DNA of 64,000 nucleotides, taken from Streptomonospora nanhaiensis. GTDB taxonomy: Bacteria; Actinomycetota; Actinomycetes; Streptosporangiales; Streptosporangiaceae. Each line of letters starts with the position of its first letter. The stretch's first letter is position 1. A program made the translations under genes and the position numbers. Under the pieces are notes generated by a model that saw only the letters and a program-made list of their open reading frames with translations, ran no database searches and was not told where the DNA came from. Location of the stretch: positions 6,634,001 to 6,698,000 of the forward strand of contig NZ_CP113264.1 of NCBI RefSeq assembly GCF_026642255.1. Direction: 5' to 3'. Shown piece after piece: positions 50,035-58,610 of the stretch.

Positions 50035-52188
50035 ATGCCCCCCGAGAAGGACCGCGACCGGACGGGACCCGGGCCCCCCGGGAACAGCGTCACCGGAGAC
50101 AACCACGGCACGGTGATCCAGGTGGGCACCGTGTACGGCGGCGTGGGCGTGGGCGCGGGACCGCCGCACCGGCACAGGGTCCCCCGGCAGATCCCGCACA
50201 CCCCGCGGTTCTTCACCGACCGCGAGCGGGAGTCCCGCCTCCTGGACTCCGTCGGCCGGCAGGCCCGCGAGGGGGGCGGAGGGCGCGTCGTCGTGCTCAG
50301 CGGGACCGGCGGCGTCGGCAAGACCGCTCTGGCCACCCACTTCCTGGAGGAGAACGCCGGGGCCTTCCCCGACGGGGCGCTCTACGCCGACCTCCAGGGG
50401 TTCGGCGAGCCGGGCCCCGCCGACACCGGCGACGTCCTGGACGGGTTCCTGCGGGCCCTGCACGTCGACCCCGGCGCCATCCCGCACGACACGGGGGCGC
50501 GTGCGGCGGCGTTCCGCTCCCGCACCCACGGCCTGGGGATCTCCGTCCTGCTGGACAACGCGCTCTCGGCCGCCCAGGTCCGCGCCCTCCTCCCGGGCCG
50601 GGGGCCGCACCTGGTCGTGGTCACGTCCCGCCTGCACCTCGCCGGGCTCCGCCTCGACGGCGCCGAACTGCTCGAGGTGCGGCCCCTGGACGAGCCGGAG
50701 GCCGTCCGCCTGGTGTCGCTCATGCTCTCCGACGGCCGCACCGGCGCCGAACCCGCCTCGGCCCGGGAGCTGGTGGACCTGTGCGGGCGGCTGCCGCTGG
50801 CCCTGAGGGCGGCCGTCAGCGGCCTCACCGACCGCCCCCACCAGCCGCTGAGCCGACTGGTGTCGCGGCTGTCGGGGGAGCACGGGCGCCTGGCCGCGCT
50901 CAGCCAGACACGGGAGCTGTCCGTGGACACCGCGTTCAACGCCTCCTACGCCCTCCTGTCCGAACCGGCCCGGCGCATGTACCGGCTGCTCGGCCTGGCG
51001 CCCGGCCGGGACCTCACCCCCGAGGCCGCCGCGGCCCTCGCCGGCGTGCCGGACGACGACGCCGAGGACCTGCTGACGGACCTGGTGGCCGCCAGCCTCT
51101 TGGAGGAGGGGGCCGACGGGCGGCTCCGGCAGCACGACCTCGCGCGGCTGCACGCCCGGGCCCTGGCGGAGGAGGGCTGCGGGGAGGGCTCCGAACGCGA
51201 GGCCGCCGTGGACCGGGTGCTGGACTTCTACCTGGAGACGTCCGCCGCCGCCGACCGGACCCTCAACCCGGGCCGCTGGCACCTGGCGCCCGTGTTCGAC
51301 CGGCCGCCCCGGCGCGTGTTCGGTTCGCGCGCCGAGGCCCTGGACTGGTTGGAGGCCGAACTGGAGTGCCTGCGCGCGTGCGTGCGCCTCGCCCACGGCA
51401 CCGGCCGCCACTCCGTGTGCTGGCAGCTGTGCGAGGCCCTGCGCAACCTCTTCATGCTGCGCAAGCACTACACCGCCTGGGAGGAGGCCTACACGACCGG
51501 CCTGGCCTCCGCCGAGGCCATCGACGACCCCGCCGCCCAGGCCCAGATGGCCAACGCCCTCGCCGGGCTCCACCTGTCCCTGGGAGACCCCGGGCGGGCA
51601 GGGGAACTCCACCACCGGGCCCTGGCGCTGTGGTCCCGGGCGGGGCACCTCCTCGGCCGGGCCTCCTCGCTGGAGGGCGCGGGGGTGTGCGAGTTGGCCC
51701 GCGACCGTCCGGAACGGGCCCTGGAACACTTCCGCCGGGCGCTGCGCGTCCACGAGGAGCTCGAACGCCCCCGGGGCGTCGCCCTGATGCTGAGGCGGCT
51801 CGGCGAGGCCACCCGGGACACGGGCGACCACGCGGGGGCCGCCGCGTACTTCGCCCGAGCGCTCGCCTTCTTCTCCGAGGACGAGGAGCCGTACATGAGG
51901 ACCCGCACACTGGTCGGCCTCGCCACGAGCCTCCTGGCCGACGGCTCCGCGGAGTCCGCCGGGCGGGTCCTGGAGGAGGTCCTCCGGATCAGCGGGCGGA
52001 TCGGCGCCCGGGCCGAAGAGGCCGGGGCGCAGGCGATGCTCGCGGACCTCGCCCTGGCCGACGGCCGGACGGAGGAGGCCCGCGAGCTGCTCACCCGTGC
52101 GCTGTCCACACGAACCGCGATCTCCGATCCCCTGACCGGAGAGACGCGGCGACGCCTGGAATCCCTCCCCCGCGCCCCTGGAGGGTGA
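50035..52188 (+). CDS. NB-ARC/TPR protein with N-terminal RHIM/BASS-like amyloid motif
   Basis: A bacterial NLR-like STAND ATPase of 717 aa. An N-terminal stretch NSVTGDNHGTVIQVGTVYGG (about residues 17-36) has the pseudo-palindromic layout and the I/V-Q-x-G core of RHIM-like bacterial amyloid signalling sequences (BASS3-like). Then a NB-ARC domain: P-loop SGTGGVGKTALA (about 89-100), Walker-B VLLDN, the SRLHLAGLRLDG region, GLPLAL-like CGRLPLALRA and a winged helix. A long TPR array follows (SLEGAGVCELARDRPERALE type). No DNA-binding domain is present. It is preceded by 238 bp and reads to convergent neighbours; the last 98 bp overlap the antisense gene at 52091-52567. An effector with the same amyloid motif is expected elsewhere in the genome. 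Confidence 0.82.
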   Translation: MPPEKDRDRTGPGPPGNSVTGDNHGTVIQVGTVYGGVGVGAGPPHRHRVPRQIPHTPRFFTDRERESRLLDSVGRQAREGGGGRVVVLSGTGGVGKTALATHFLEENAGAFPDGALYADLQGFGEPGPADTGDVLDGFLRALHVDPGAIPHDTGARAAAFRSRTHGLGISVLLDNALSAAQVRALLPGRGPHLVVVTSRLHLAGLRLDGAELLEVRPLDEPEAVRLVSLMLSDGRTGAEPASARELVDLCGRLPLALRAAVSGLTDRPHQPLSRLVSRLSGEHGRLAALSQTRELSVDTAFNASYALLSEPARRMYRLLGLAPGRDLTPEAAAALAGVPDDDAEDLLTDLVAASLLEEGADGRLRQHDLARLHARALAEEGCGEGSEREAAVDRVLDFYLETSAAADRTLNPGRWHLAPVFDRPPRRVFGSRAEALDWLEAELECLRACVRLAHGTGRHSVCWQLCEALRNLFMLRKHYTAWEEAYTTGLASAEAIDDPAAQAQMANALAGLHLSLGDPGRAGELHHRALALWSRAGHLLGRASSLEGAGVCELARDRPERALEHFRRALRVHEELERPRGVALMLRRLGEATRDTGDHAGAAAYFARALAFFSEDEEPYMRTRTLVGLATSLLADGSAESAGRVLEEVLRISGRIGARAEEAGAQAMLADLALADGRTEEARELLTRALSTRTAISDPLTGETRRRLESLPRAPGG

Positions 52189-52567
52189 TCTCCGCGGAGC
52201 CGACGAGGGCCGCGAGCCCGTCACCGCCGCCGCTCTCGGTCAGCCAGGCGTGCGCGACGGAGCCGAGCAGCCAGGCCAGGTCGGGGGACGGCACGCCCAC
52301 GGAGCCGGAGCCTCCCCTGACCCTCACGGACGGGCTCTCCCCCAGGTCGGTGACGACCAGGCAGCCCGGCAGCGCGGCGAACACGTCCTCGGGCCCCAGC
52401 GGCGCCCCGCCCGGGAGGTGGACGACGTCGGCCGCCAGGAGCCAGTTCCTCCCGGTCCCGGTCCCCGCCAGGGCGACGACGTGGTCGTCGACCACGCGCA
52501 CGGCACGGTCCCCGGGGCGGACCGCCGTGACCCGGCAGCGCGACACCGGCGCCGTCCGCGCCCTCAT
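52091..52567 (-). CDS. hypothetical protein, 158 aa
   Basis: The frame starts at ATG 52567, overlapping the stop codon of the GT-B-like gene (ATGA), and the product is MRARTAPVSRCRVTAVRPGD.... It is a soluble, beta-rich sequence (VVDDHVVALAGTGTG, WLLAADVVHLPGG, CLVVTDLGESPSVRV) with no family I recognise; it has no signal or membrane segment. The 3' end runs 98 bp into the antisense end of the NB-ARC gene. A shorter product is possible if a later stop were used, but none exists. Coupled translation supports it as real. Confidence 0.65.
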   Translation of the reverse strand: MRARTAPVSRCRVTAVRPGDRAVRVVDDHVVALAGTGTGRNWLLAADVVHLPGGAPLGPEDVFAALPGCLVVTDLGESPSVRVRGGSGSVGVPSPDLAWLLGSVAHAWLTESGGGDGLAALVGSAEITLQGRGGGIPGVAASLRSGDRRSRFVWTAHG

Positions 52568-53805
52568 GCCGCCCATGCCCGCTCCTCCCCGTCCTCGCCG
52601 ACGAACCTCGGAAGGCGCAGCGGTTCCGCCTCCGCGGCCGTGGCGGGCTCGGGCAGGTCCATCAACCGGTACAGGTGCGAGCGGATGAGGGACACCGAGC
52701 GGCCGGGGGCGGAGGTGACCAGGGAGTCGAACGCCGCGGCCCAGCCGGGGTCGTGCCGGGCGACGGCCGCCTCCACCTGCGGCCCCGGCGGGACCTCCGG
52801 GTCGTAGTGGAGGGCGTACCGGTGCAGGGCCTCGACCTGGGAGCCCGGGGCCACTTCGGCCGGTCCGCCGTCGGCCAGGAGCACGGGGGTCCCGAGCCCG
52901 GCGGCGTAGCTGACGCCGGAGGTCTGGTCGCCGATCACCACGTCCGCCGCCACCAGGAGTCCCATCCAGGGCGACGTGGGCGCGAGCAGGCGCAGCCCCC
53001 GGCGCCGGGCCGGGGCCAGCCACGCCCGGACCTGTCGGGGCCCGTGCGCCCACCACACGCCGGGGTGGAGGAGCGCCGCGGCCACGTGGCCCGGGGGGAG
53101 CTCCGAGGCGAGCCTCTCCGGCAGGTCCCGGTGGGCTCCGAGGAGGCCGTGGGTCCCCCAGGTGCTGGCGACCACCACCAGGCGTTCCCCGGCGCCCACG
53201 CCGGCGGCCCTCCGGTACCGCTCGCGCTGCGGCAGGGACGCCCTCGCGCGGTCGTAGCAGGGGTCCCCGACCACGTGGGCGACGGTGGCCGCCTCCGGAA
53301 CCGCCGCGAGGAGGGTCGAGCGCTGCCACCCGCTCGCGACACCTATCGCGGCCGGCACCACCCGGCCGTAGCGCACCAGCGCTCCACGCACGGCTCCGCC
53401 CACGGCACGCTCCGCCGGGGGCCCGTAGCCGTAGCCGCGCGCGGGCATCCGGGAGAACCCCGTACCGTGCGGCAGGACCAGCACCGGGGCCCGCACCTGC
53501 TCCAGGTGGCCGTGGTTGGCCGCCACCCCCGCGTCGAAGCGGAACCGGACGGCCTCCTCCCAGGGGAGCACGGTGCCGTCCAGGCGCCGCAGGTACTCCG
53601 CCCCGCTCTTCTCGAACATGGACCCGGGCGGCTGGGTGTAGACGACCTGGACCCGCGGGTCCGCCTCGACGACCTGCATGAACTCGGAGAGCCTGTCTCC
53701 CGCCTGGTAGTTGTGGACCAGTGCCAGTACCGTCTTGCGGCTCGGCCACGTGACCGGTGACACCGGCCCGTCCCCGCCGCCCCGCCAGAAATCGCTGTGC
53801 CCCAT
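52564..53805 (-). CDS. GT-B-like protein of unknown function (CDP-glycerol glycerophosphotransferase-like)
   Basis: The 413-aa product starts at ATG 53805 with GGGAGGAGGACC as ribosome binding site. It begins KTVLALVHNYQAGDRLSEFM, then has a VLPHGTGFSRM segment and, in the C-terminal half, HPGVWWAHG and DVVIGDQTSGVSYAAGLGTPVLLADGG, which reads as a GT-B C-terminal donor site (D-x-S-x2-YE-like region). The fold resembles CDP-glycerol glycerophosphotransferases and UDP-sugar GTs, but the substrate is unknown. Similar actinobacterial proteins, often tied to AfsR-like regulators, are mostly called hypothetical. It is coupled to the 158-aa gene. Confidence 0.7.
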   Translation of the reverse strand: MGHSDFWRGGGDGPVSPVTWPSRKTVLALVHNYQAGDRLSEFMQVVEADPRVQVVYTQPPGSMFEKSGAEYLRRLDGTVLPWEEAVRFRFDAGVAANHGHLEQVRAPVLVLPHGTGFSRMPARGYGYGPPAERAVGGAVRGALVRYGRVVPAAIGVASGWQRSTLLAAVPEAATVAHVVGDPCYDRARASLPQRERYRRAAGVGAGERLVVVASTWGTHGLLGAHRDLPERLASELPPGHVAAALLHPGVWWAHGPRQVRAWLAPARRRGLRLLAPTSPWMGLLVAADVVIGDQTSGVSYAAGLGTPVLLADGGPAEVAPGSQVEALHRYALHYDPEVPPGPQVEAAVARHDPGWAAAFDSLVTSAPGRSVSLIRSHLYRLMDLPEPATAAEAEPLRLPRFVGEDGEERAWAA

Positions 53806-53960
53806 CGTGGTCCTCCTCCCGACCCGCGTCTCGGGTCCCGGACCACGTTCGCCGCCCCGCCGGACCGGATCCTGGCGAGGCGTTGGCGGATGTCTTGAGG
53901 CGACGGCCCGGAGCCGACCACGACCTTGCGGACGCCTTGCGGCGTCCTTGCGCCAGTGGC

Positions 53961-54122
53961 TCAGACGAACTCCGACCATCCCTTCGCCGTCGGCCGGGCG
54001 GACTCCGCCGGAAGCCCCCCGTGGTTCGCCGCCGTATCGGCCCGCAGAACCGCGTCCGGCAGGAGGAAGCCAGCGAAAGCGGTAAGGAGCACCACGAGTA
54101 GCGTCCTGACGGCAGCGAGCAT
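53961..54122 (-). CDS. small secreted or membrane peptide, 53 aa
   Basis: A 54-codon frame from ATG 54122 to TGA 53961 encodes MLAAVRTLLVVLLTAFAGFL followed by LPDAVLRADTAANHGGLPAESARPTAKGWSEFV. Residues 7-20 form a signal-peptide-like hydrophobic core, with a possible cleavage near LRADTA. GAGG lies ~11 nt upstream. It sits between the SARP regulator gene and the GT-B-like gene on the same strand. It could be an exported peptide signal or a short membrane anchor; this has not been described to my knowledge. It is short and needs translational proof. Confidence 0.5.
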   Translation of the reverse strand: MLAAVRTLLVVLLTAFAGFLLPDAVLRADTAANHGGLPAESARPTAKGWSEFV

Positions 54123-54303
54123 CACGATCTGTTCCTCATCTGGAGGGAGACACGGCGAGAGGTGCTCTCCGACCCCTGAGACGCGTCAGATCGCGCGGGG
54201 TCAGCCCGGAGCCCACCTGACCGCAGCATGCCACACCGGACCCAGGGGTATCAGGCGTTTCAGGATTCCAGCGAACATTTCCTGAGACACGCGCAATGTT
54301 CCG

Positions 54304-57300
54304 TTATGCGCCCATCAGACCACTGATCTCCAACTTCATCCTGATGGATGCGCAGTGGGGTGTCGGCACCGTATCGAGGATGAGAACCGCCTGCTCCCAG
54401 TGCTCGTCGGCTTTGCTCGTACACCCCTCGCGCGAGTACAGGTCTCCGAGGCGGTCCCAGGCGAGCCCCTCGTCCAGCCGCGAGACCCCGCCGCCGGCGA
54501 GTTCCCGCGCGTTGCGGTACTGCAACCTCGCCTCGGCGTACCTGCGTCGCGCCACGTGGACGTCGCCCAGCACCACCAGGAGGTGGGCCTCGACCAGGGG
54601 GTCGCGCAAGACCCTGATCCGCTCCAGCCCGGCCGTCACCACCTCGTGTGCCTCCGCCACACGGCCCAGGCCCAGCAGCGTCGATCCGATGCCCGCGTCG
54701 GTGTTCAACTCCTCCGCGGTGTCACCGACCCTTGCGAGCAGCTCCTTGGCCTCCCGGAACCGGGCGAGGCCCTCGTCATAGCGCTGAAGGTACTCGGCGA
54801 GCTGCCCCAGGTTGTTCAGGGTCTGCGCGACGGACCTCACGTCGCCCAGGCTCAGGAACGCCTCCAGTCCGCGCTCGCACATCCGCCGCACCTCCCGGTG
54901 GCGCCCGCGGTGGAAGTGGATCATGGCCGCGTTGACCAGCACCTGTGCCTCGGAGCGCAGGTCGCCGAGTGCCTTGTACAGGGTCATGGCCCTCGTGAGC
55001 GCGTCCTCGGCCGCCTCGTACCGTCCCAGTCGGTTCTGGCTCACACCGATGTGGTTGAGGGCGCGCGCCATGCCCTCCTGTTCCCCCAGAGCGGCGAACC
55101 CCGCCAACGCCCGGTGATAGGCCCCGAGCGCCCCCTCGGTGTCACCGGCCTTGTGGAGGATGACACCGAGCTGGTCGAGGGAGAGGGACCGGCCGTACCG
55201 CCCTTCGGCCCCGCACCGCTCCCACACCTCCAGAGCAGCACGCACGTCCTCCTCGGCCGAGGGGTCGTGCAGCCGCCCTCGTGCACGACCCAGCTCGTAG
55301 AGCGCCTGGGCCAGCCCGGGGCCGCTGCCGATCAGCCGCCAGGCCGCCACCGAACGTGCGTGCAGCGCCTCCGCCCGGTCCGACGGCCCGTCCGTGTCCA
55401 TGAGCCCCGCGGCGGCGAGCGGGATCCGGGCGACGTGGCCGGTGAACCCGTGGTCCTGCGCGTAGGAGACCGACTCCTCCAGAGCGGAGAGGCCGGTGGC
55501 GAACCAGGCCCGTGCGGCACGGGCGTCCGGGAACTCCGGCACGTACTCGCACAGCGGGGCCGACTCCCACCTCCGTCTGCCGGGGAGGGCGGCCCGGTCG
55601 GCCGCGTCGGCGACCGCGAGGGTGTGGTCGAGGTATCTCCGTCTGATGCCCCGGGACTCCGCCGGGTGGAGCAGCACGGCCGCGCGCCGCCGGGCGTAGT
55701 CGTGCAGGAGGGAGTGCATCCGGTGCGTTCCCGGAGAGGTCTCCTCCACGAGGTGGTTTCCCAGGAGATCCTCGACCGCGCTCTCCGCCCGGGCCCACGA
55801 CCCGGACATGGCCGCCAGGGTGTGGAGGGACACCTCCCCGGTCGGGTGCAGGCCCGTCGCGAGGAACGCCGAGCGGGCCGACGCGTCGAGATCGGAGTAC
55901 GCCAGGTCGAACACCGACGCCAGGTTGCGGTCTCCCACCGCCACCTCGGAGATCCCGTTCCGGACGATACGGTCAGCGAGGTGGTCCAGGGTCCACGTAC
56001 GGTGATTGCGCAGTCTCCCCGCGACCAGGCGCAACCCCAGGGGCAAGCCCCCCAGCAGTGACAGCAGCCGTCGTCCTGCCTCCCCGTCCGGCGGCATGCC
56101 GGTGAAGGCCTCGAACATCCTTGCCGAGTCCGCGGCGTCCAGACGGCCGAGGACGAGGCGGTGCGCACCGTCCAGGTCGGTCAGGGTCGTGCGGCTCGTC
56201 ACCAGGACCGCACTCCCGGAAGTGCTCGGCAGGAGCGGTCCGACCTGGCCGGGGACGGCGTCGTCCACGAGGAGGAGCACCCTGTGGCGGGCGGCCCGGA
56301 CCCGCCACAGCTCGGCACGGGCGTCCGGTTCGAGGGGGATCTCCTCCTTCGGCACGCCGATACCGCTCAGCAACCGGTACAGCAGGTGGGTGGGGTCGAC
56401 CGGTCTGCCGTCCCCGTGGAGACGCAGGTGCACGCGGATGTCGAACTCGTCCCGCAGCAGGTGGGCCGCGTGCAGGACGAAGGACGACTTCCCCACCCCG
56501 GGGGTCCCCTCGACGACCTCGACCACCGTGGAGCCCCGACCGGAGCGGACCCGGGCCAGCAGGCCGGCGAGCTCGCTCTCACGCGTGACGAAGTCGAGGG
56601 CCCCCAGTTCGAGGTTGTCCCAGACGACGGGCGCCGGTCGGGAGACCGCCTCTGGGAAGGGCGGTGCGGGCAGCGCCTCCCGAAGCGGATGAGGGGGCCC
56701 GGGCAGGACCCCCGGCGGAGAGACCGGTCGGACGTGCGCCCGCCGCTCCTCCTCGAGGATCTCGTGGAAGAGCTTCTGCGTCCGTTCGTTGGGGTCGGCC
56801 CCGTTCTCCCTCCGGTGGTAGTCCCTCAATTCGTTGTAGCACTCGACGGCCTCGGTCTGGCGGTCGGTCGCGGCCAGGGCGCGCATCCGGTGGTAGGCGA
56901 GCGAGTCGTTCCCGGGGTGTTTCGCACAGGCGTCCGCCAGGCGGTCCAGCACCGCCTCGTACTCGCCGAGACCTGCCTGGGCCTCGGCCCAGCGCACGAG
57001 CACCCTCACACGGGTCTGCTCCATCTCCTTCCTGGCGCAGGCCGCCCACTCCCCCCGGACCTCCGAGAGCGGATCACCGTCCCACAGCTCCAGGGCCTGG
57101 GCGAGGAGGTTCACCGCGAGTCGGCGTTCGCCCGCGCCGATCCGCTTGCCCGCCTCCTTGTACAGCCGGTTCACGCGGTTGAGGTCCACCGAGTCCGGAT
57201 CGACGTCCAGGACGTAACCCGGTGCCCGGGAGACGAGGGGCAGGACCGCTCCGAGGTCACGCACACGGTTCCGGATGCGGGTGATGTGCGAGTAGAGGCT

Positions 57301-57498
57301 GGTGCGGATCGAGGCCGGTGTGTCCTGACCCCACACACGGTGGATCAACGCCTGGACGGACACGACCTTTCCCGCCGAGTGGGCCAGGACAGCGAGGAGG
57401 AGCCGTTCCTTAGGAGGCCCCATCTCCACCGGTCTGCCGCCGACCAGTATCCGGGGCTCCTGGGCGAGGATCTTTATCTCCAACCGGCCACCACCCAA
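54304..57498 (-). CDS. SARP-type regulator with BTAD, NB-ARC and TPR domains (AfsR-like)
   Basis: The 1064-aa protein begins at TTG 57498 (ribosome binding site GGAAGGTGACC) and has a winged HTH DNA-binding domain (about 5-100, SVQALIHRVWGQ, SLYSHITRIRNRVR), the BTAD domain (about 105-250), a P-loop VEGTPGVGKSSF (329-340), Walker B LLLVDDAVPG, and about 300 residues of C-terminal TPRs. SARP/AfsR proteins bind DNA directly to activate secondary metabolism or development and are controlled by ATP and phosphorylation. There is no kinase nearby. Its neighbours (small peptide, GT-B-like gene) are the likely operon it controls, but the PKS cluster is in reach too. Confidence 0.88.
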   Translation of the reverse strand: MGGGRLEIKILAQEPRILVGGRPVEMGPPKERLLLAVLAHSAGKVVSVQALIHRVWGQDTPASIRTSLYSHITRIRNRVRDLGAVLPLVSRAPGYVLDVDPDSVDLNRVNRLYKEAGKRIGAGERRLAVNLLAQALELWDGDPLSEVRGEWAACARKEMEQTRVRVLVRWAEAQAGLGEYEAVLDRLADACAKHPGNDSLAYHRMRALAATDRQTEAVECYNELRDYHRRENGADPNERTQKLFHEILEEERRAHVRPVSPPGVLPGPPHPLREALPAPPFPEAVSRPAPVVWDNLELGALDFVTRESELAGLLARVRSGRGSTVVEVVEGTPGVGKSSFVLHAAHLLRDEFDIRVHLRLHGDGRPVDPTHLLYRLLSGIGVPKEEIPLEPDARAELWRVRAARHRVLLLVDDAVPGQVGPLLPSTSGSAVLVTSRTTLTDLDGAHRLVLGRLDAADSARMFEAFTGMPPDGEAGRRLLSLLGGLPLGLRLVAGRLRNHRTWTLDHLADRIVRNGISEVAVGDRNLASVFDLAYSDLDASARSAFLATGLHPTGEVSLHTLAAMSGSWARAESAVEDLLGNHLVEETSPGTHRMHSLLHDYARRRAAVLLHPAESRGIRRRYLDHTLAVADAADRAALPGRRRWESAPLCEYVPEFPDARAARAWFATGLSALEESVSYAQDHGFTGHVARIPLAAAGLMDTDGPSDRAEALHARSVAAWRLIGSGPGLAQALYELGRARGRLHDPSAEEDVRAALEVWERCGAEGRYGRSLSLDQLGVILHKAGDTEGALGAYHRALAGFAALGEQEGMARALNHIGVSQNRLGRYEAAEDALTRAMTLYKALGDLRSEAQVLVNAAMIHFHRGRHREVRRMCERGLEAFLSLGDVRSVAQTLNNLGQLAEYLQRYDEGLARFREAKELLARVGDTAEELNTDAGIGSTLLGLGRVAEAHEVVTAGLERIRVLRDPLVEAHLLVVLGDVHVARRRYAEARLQYRNARELAGGGVSRLDEGLAWDRLGDLYSREGCTSKADEHWEQAVLILDTVPTPHCASIRMKLEISGLMGA

Positions 57499-57944
57499 TG
57501 GTCACCTTCCACACCGGCCCATAATCGCACCCCGCATTAAGGATTACCAGGATCACGAATACGGACACCGATTGACAGAGAGCTATGAGAAGAGCCCTGA
57601 ACAGCGAAAATAGATGAACAATAACCCCGAGAAGCCCCTTCGGGACAGGGATGTATCACCCCGGGGTATACATTTCGATCGGAAATCTATAAGCTCTCCC
57701 CGCATGCACGACAATTACACACGGGCATCGGCGCATTCCACCGCATAAACCGATGCACGCCTGTTCGCACGTGCACACCCCCGGACGTGGGCCCCTTCCC
57801 CCTTCGGGCGCGGAACGGGGTCTGCCAGGGGCAGATCTGCGGCGGGCCGAAACAGTGGAAGCCGCGGGGGCCGCGGCCTCAGGCTGGAACCACCGGCCGG
57901 GCGGGCGACCATCCCGCCACGGAGGGCCGGACGAGGAGGGTTCC
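57499..57944. promoter_or_regulatory. 446-bp AT-richer intergenic region between the SARP gene and clpP3
   Basis: The left half (57500-57780) is clearly AT-richer than the surroundings. It contains imperfect inverted repeats ATGTAT-ACCCC/GGGGTATACAT (57651-57673) and ATTTC-N5-GAAAT (57672-57686), and TTGACA at 57572. The right half contains the PopR-type palindrome at 57821-57835. No gene was found. Confidence 0.55.
57821..57835. promoter_or_regulatory. PopR-type palindrome upstream of clpP3
   Basis: TCTGCC-AGG-GGCAGA matches the core of the PopR site as I recall it from Streptomyces lividans, TTCTGCC-N3-GGCAGAA. It lies about 110 bp upstream of the first clpP start. Confidence 0.78.
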
Positions 57945-58610
57945 ATGTCCATCCACCCACTTCCCGTCGCCTCGCACGAGGCGGCGGGGGCGGCCTTCGA
58001 CGACCAGATGGCGGCGCGCCTCATGCGCAGCCGCATCGTGCTGCTGGGCACCCAGGTCGACGAGACCAGCGCGAACCGGGTCTGCGCCCAGCTGCTGCTG
58101 CTCGCCGACGAGGACCCGCACAAGGACATCACGCTGGCCGTCAACAGCCCCGGCGGCTCCGTCTCCGCGGGGCTGGCCGTCTACGACACGATGAACTTCA
58201 TCCCCAACGACGTGTCCACGCTGGTCATGGGGTTCGCCGCCAGCATGGGCCAGTTCCTGGCCTGCGTCGGCGCCCCCGGGAAGCGCTACAGCCTCCCGCA
58301 CGCGCGCATCATGATGCACCAGCCCAGCGGGGGGCTCGGCGGGACCGCCGCCGACATCGCCATCCAGGCGGAGAACCTCGCGCACACCAAGCAGACCATG
58401 GTGCGGCTGATCGCCCGGCACACCGGGCAGTCGGAGGAGACCATCTCCCGGGACCAGCACCGCGACGCCTGGTTCACCGCGGAGGAGGCCAGGGACTACG
58501 GGTTCGTCGACCACGTGGTCGCGTCCGTGGCCGAGGTCGACGGCGGCGGCATCCGGCTGGGCACGCACGCCCCCGGCTTCGCCACGGGCACGGCGGGGGG
58601 AACCCGATGA
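57945..58610 (+). CDS. clpP3: ATP-dependent Clp protease proteolytic subunit (ClpP3-like)
   Basis: The 221-aa serine protease subunit starts at ATG 57945 after GAGGAGGG. Catalytic triad: Ser in GFAASMGQFL, His in MMHQPSGG, Asp in RDQHRDAWF. Two ClpP genes in an operon next to a PopR-like activator match the conditional clpP3-clpP4 pair of Streptomyces, which back up ClpP1/ClpP2. Forms a mixed tetradecamer with the next gene's product and pairs with a Clp ATPase encoded elsewhere. Confidence 0.92.
   Translation: MSIHPLPVASHEAAGAAFDDQMAARLMRSRIVLLGTQVDETSANRVCAQLLLLADEDPHKDITLAVNSPGGSVSAGLAVYDTMNFIPNDVSTLVMGFAASMGQFLACVGAPGKRYSLPHARIMMHQPSGGLGGTAADIAIQAENLAHTKQTMVRLIARHTGQSEETISRDQHRDAWFTAEEARDYGFVDHVVASVAEVDGGGIRLGTHAPGFATGTAGGTR

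Noticed and set aside
52568..53749. A frame running upstream of the 158-aa gene on the minus strand.
   Set aside because: It overlaps the GT-B-like gene in another frame; the ATGA overlap at 52567 gives a better start and only the downstream part looks protein-like.
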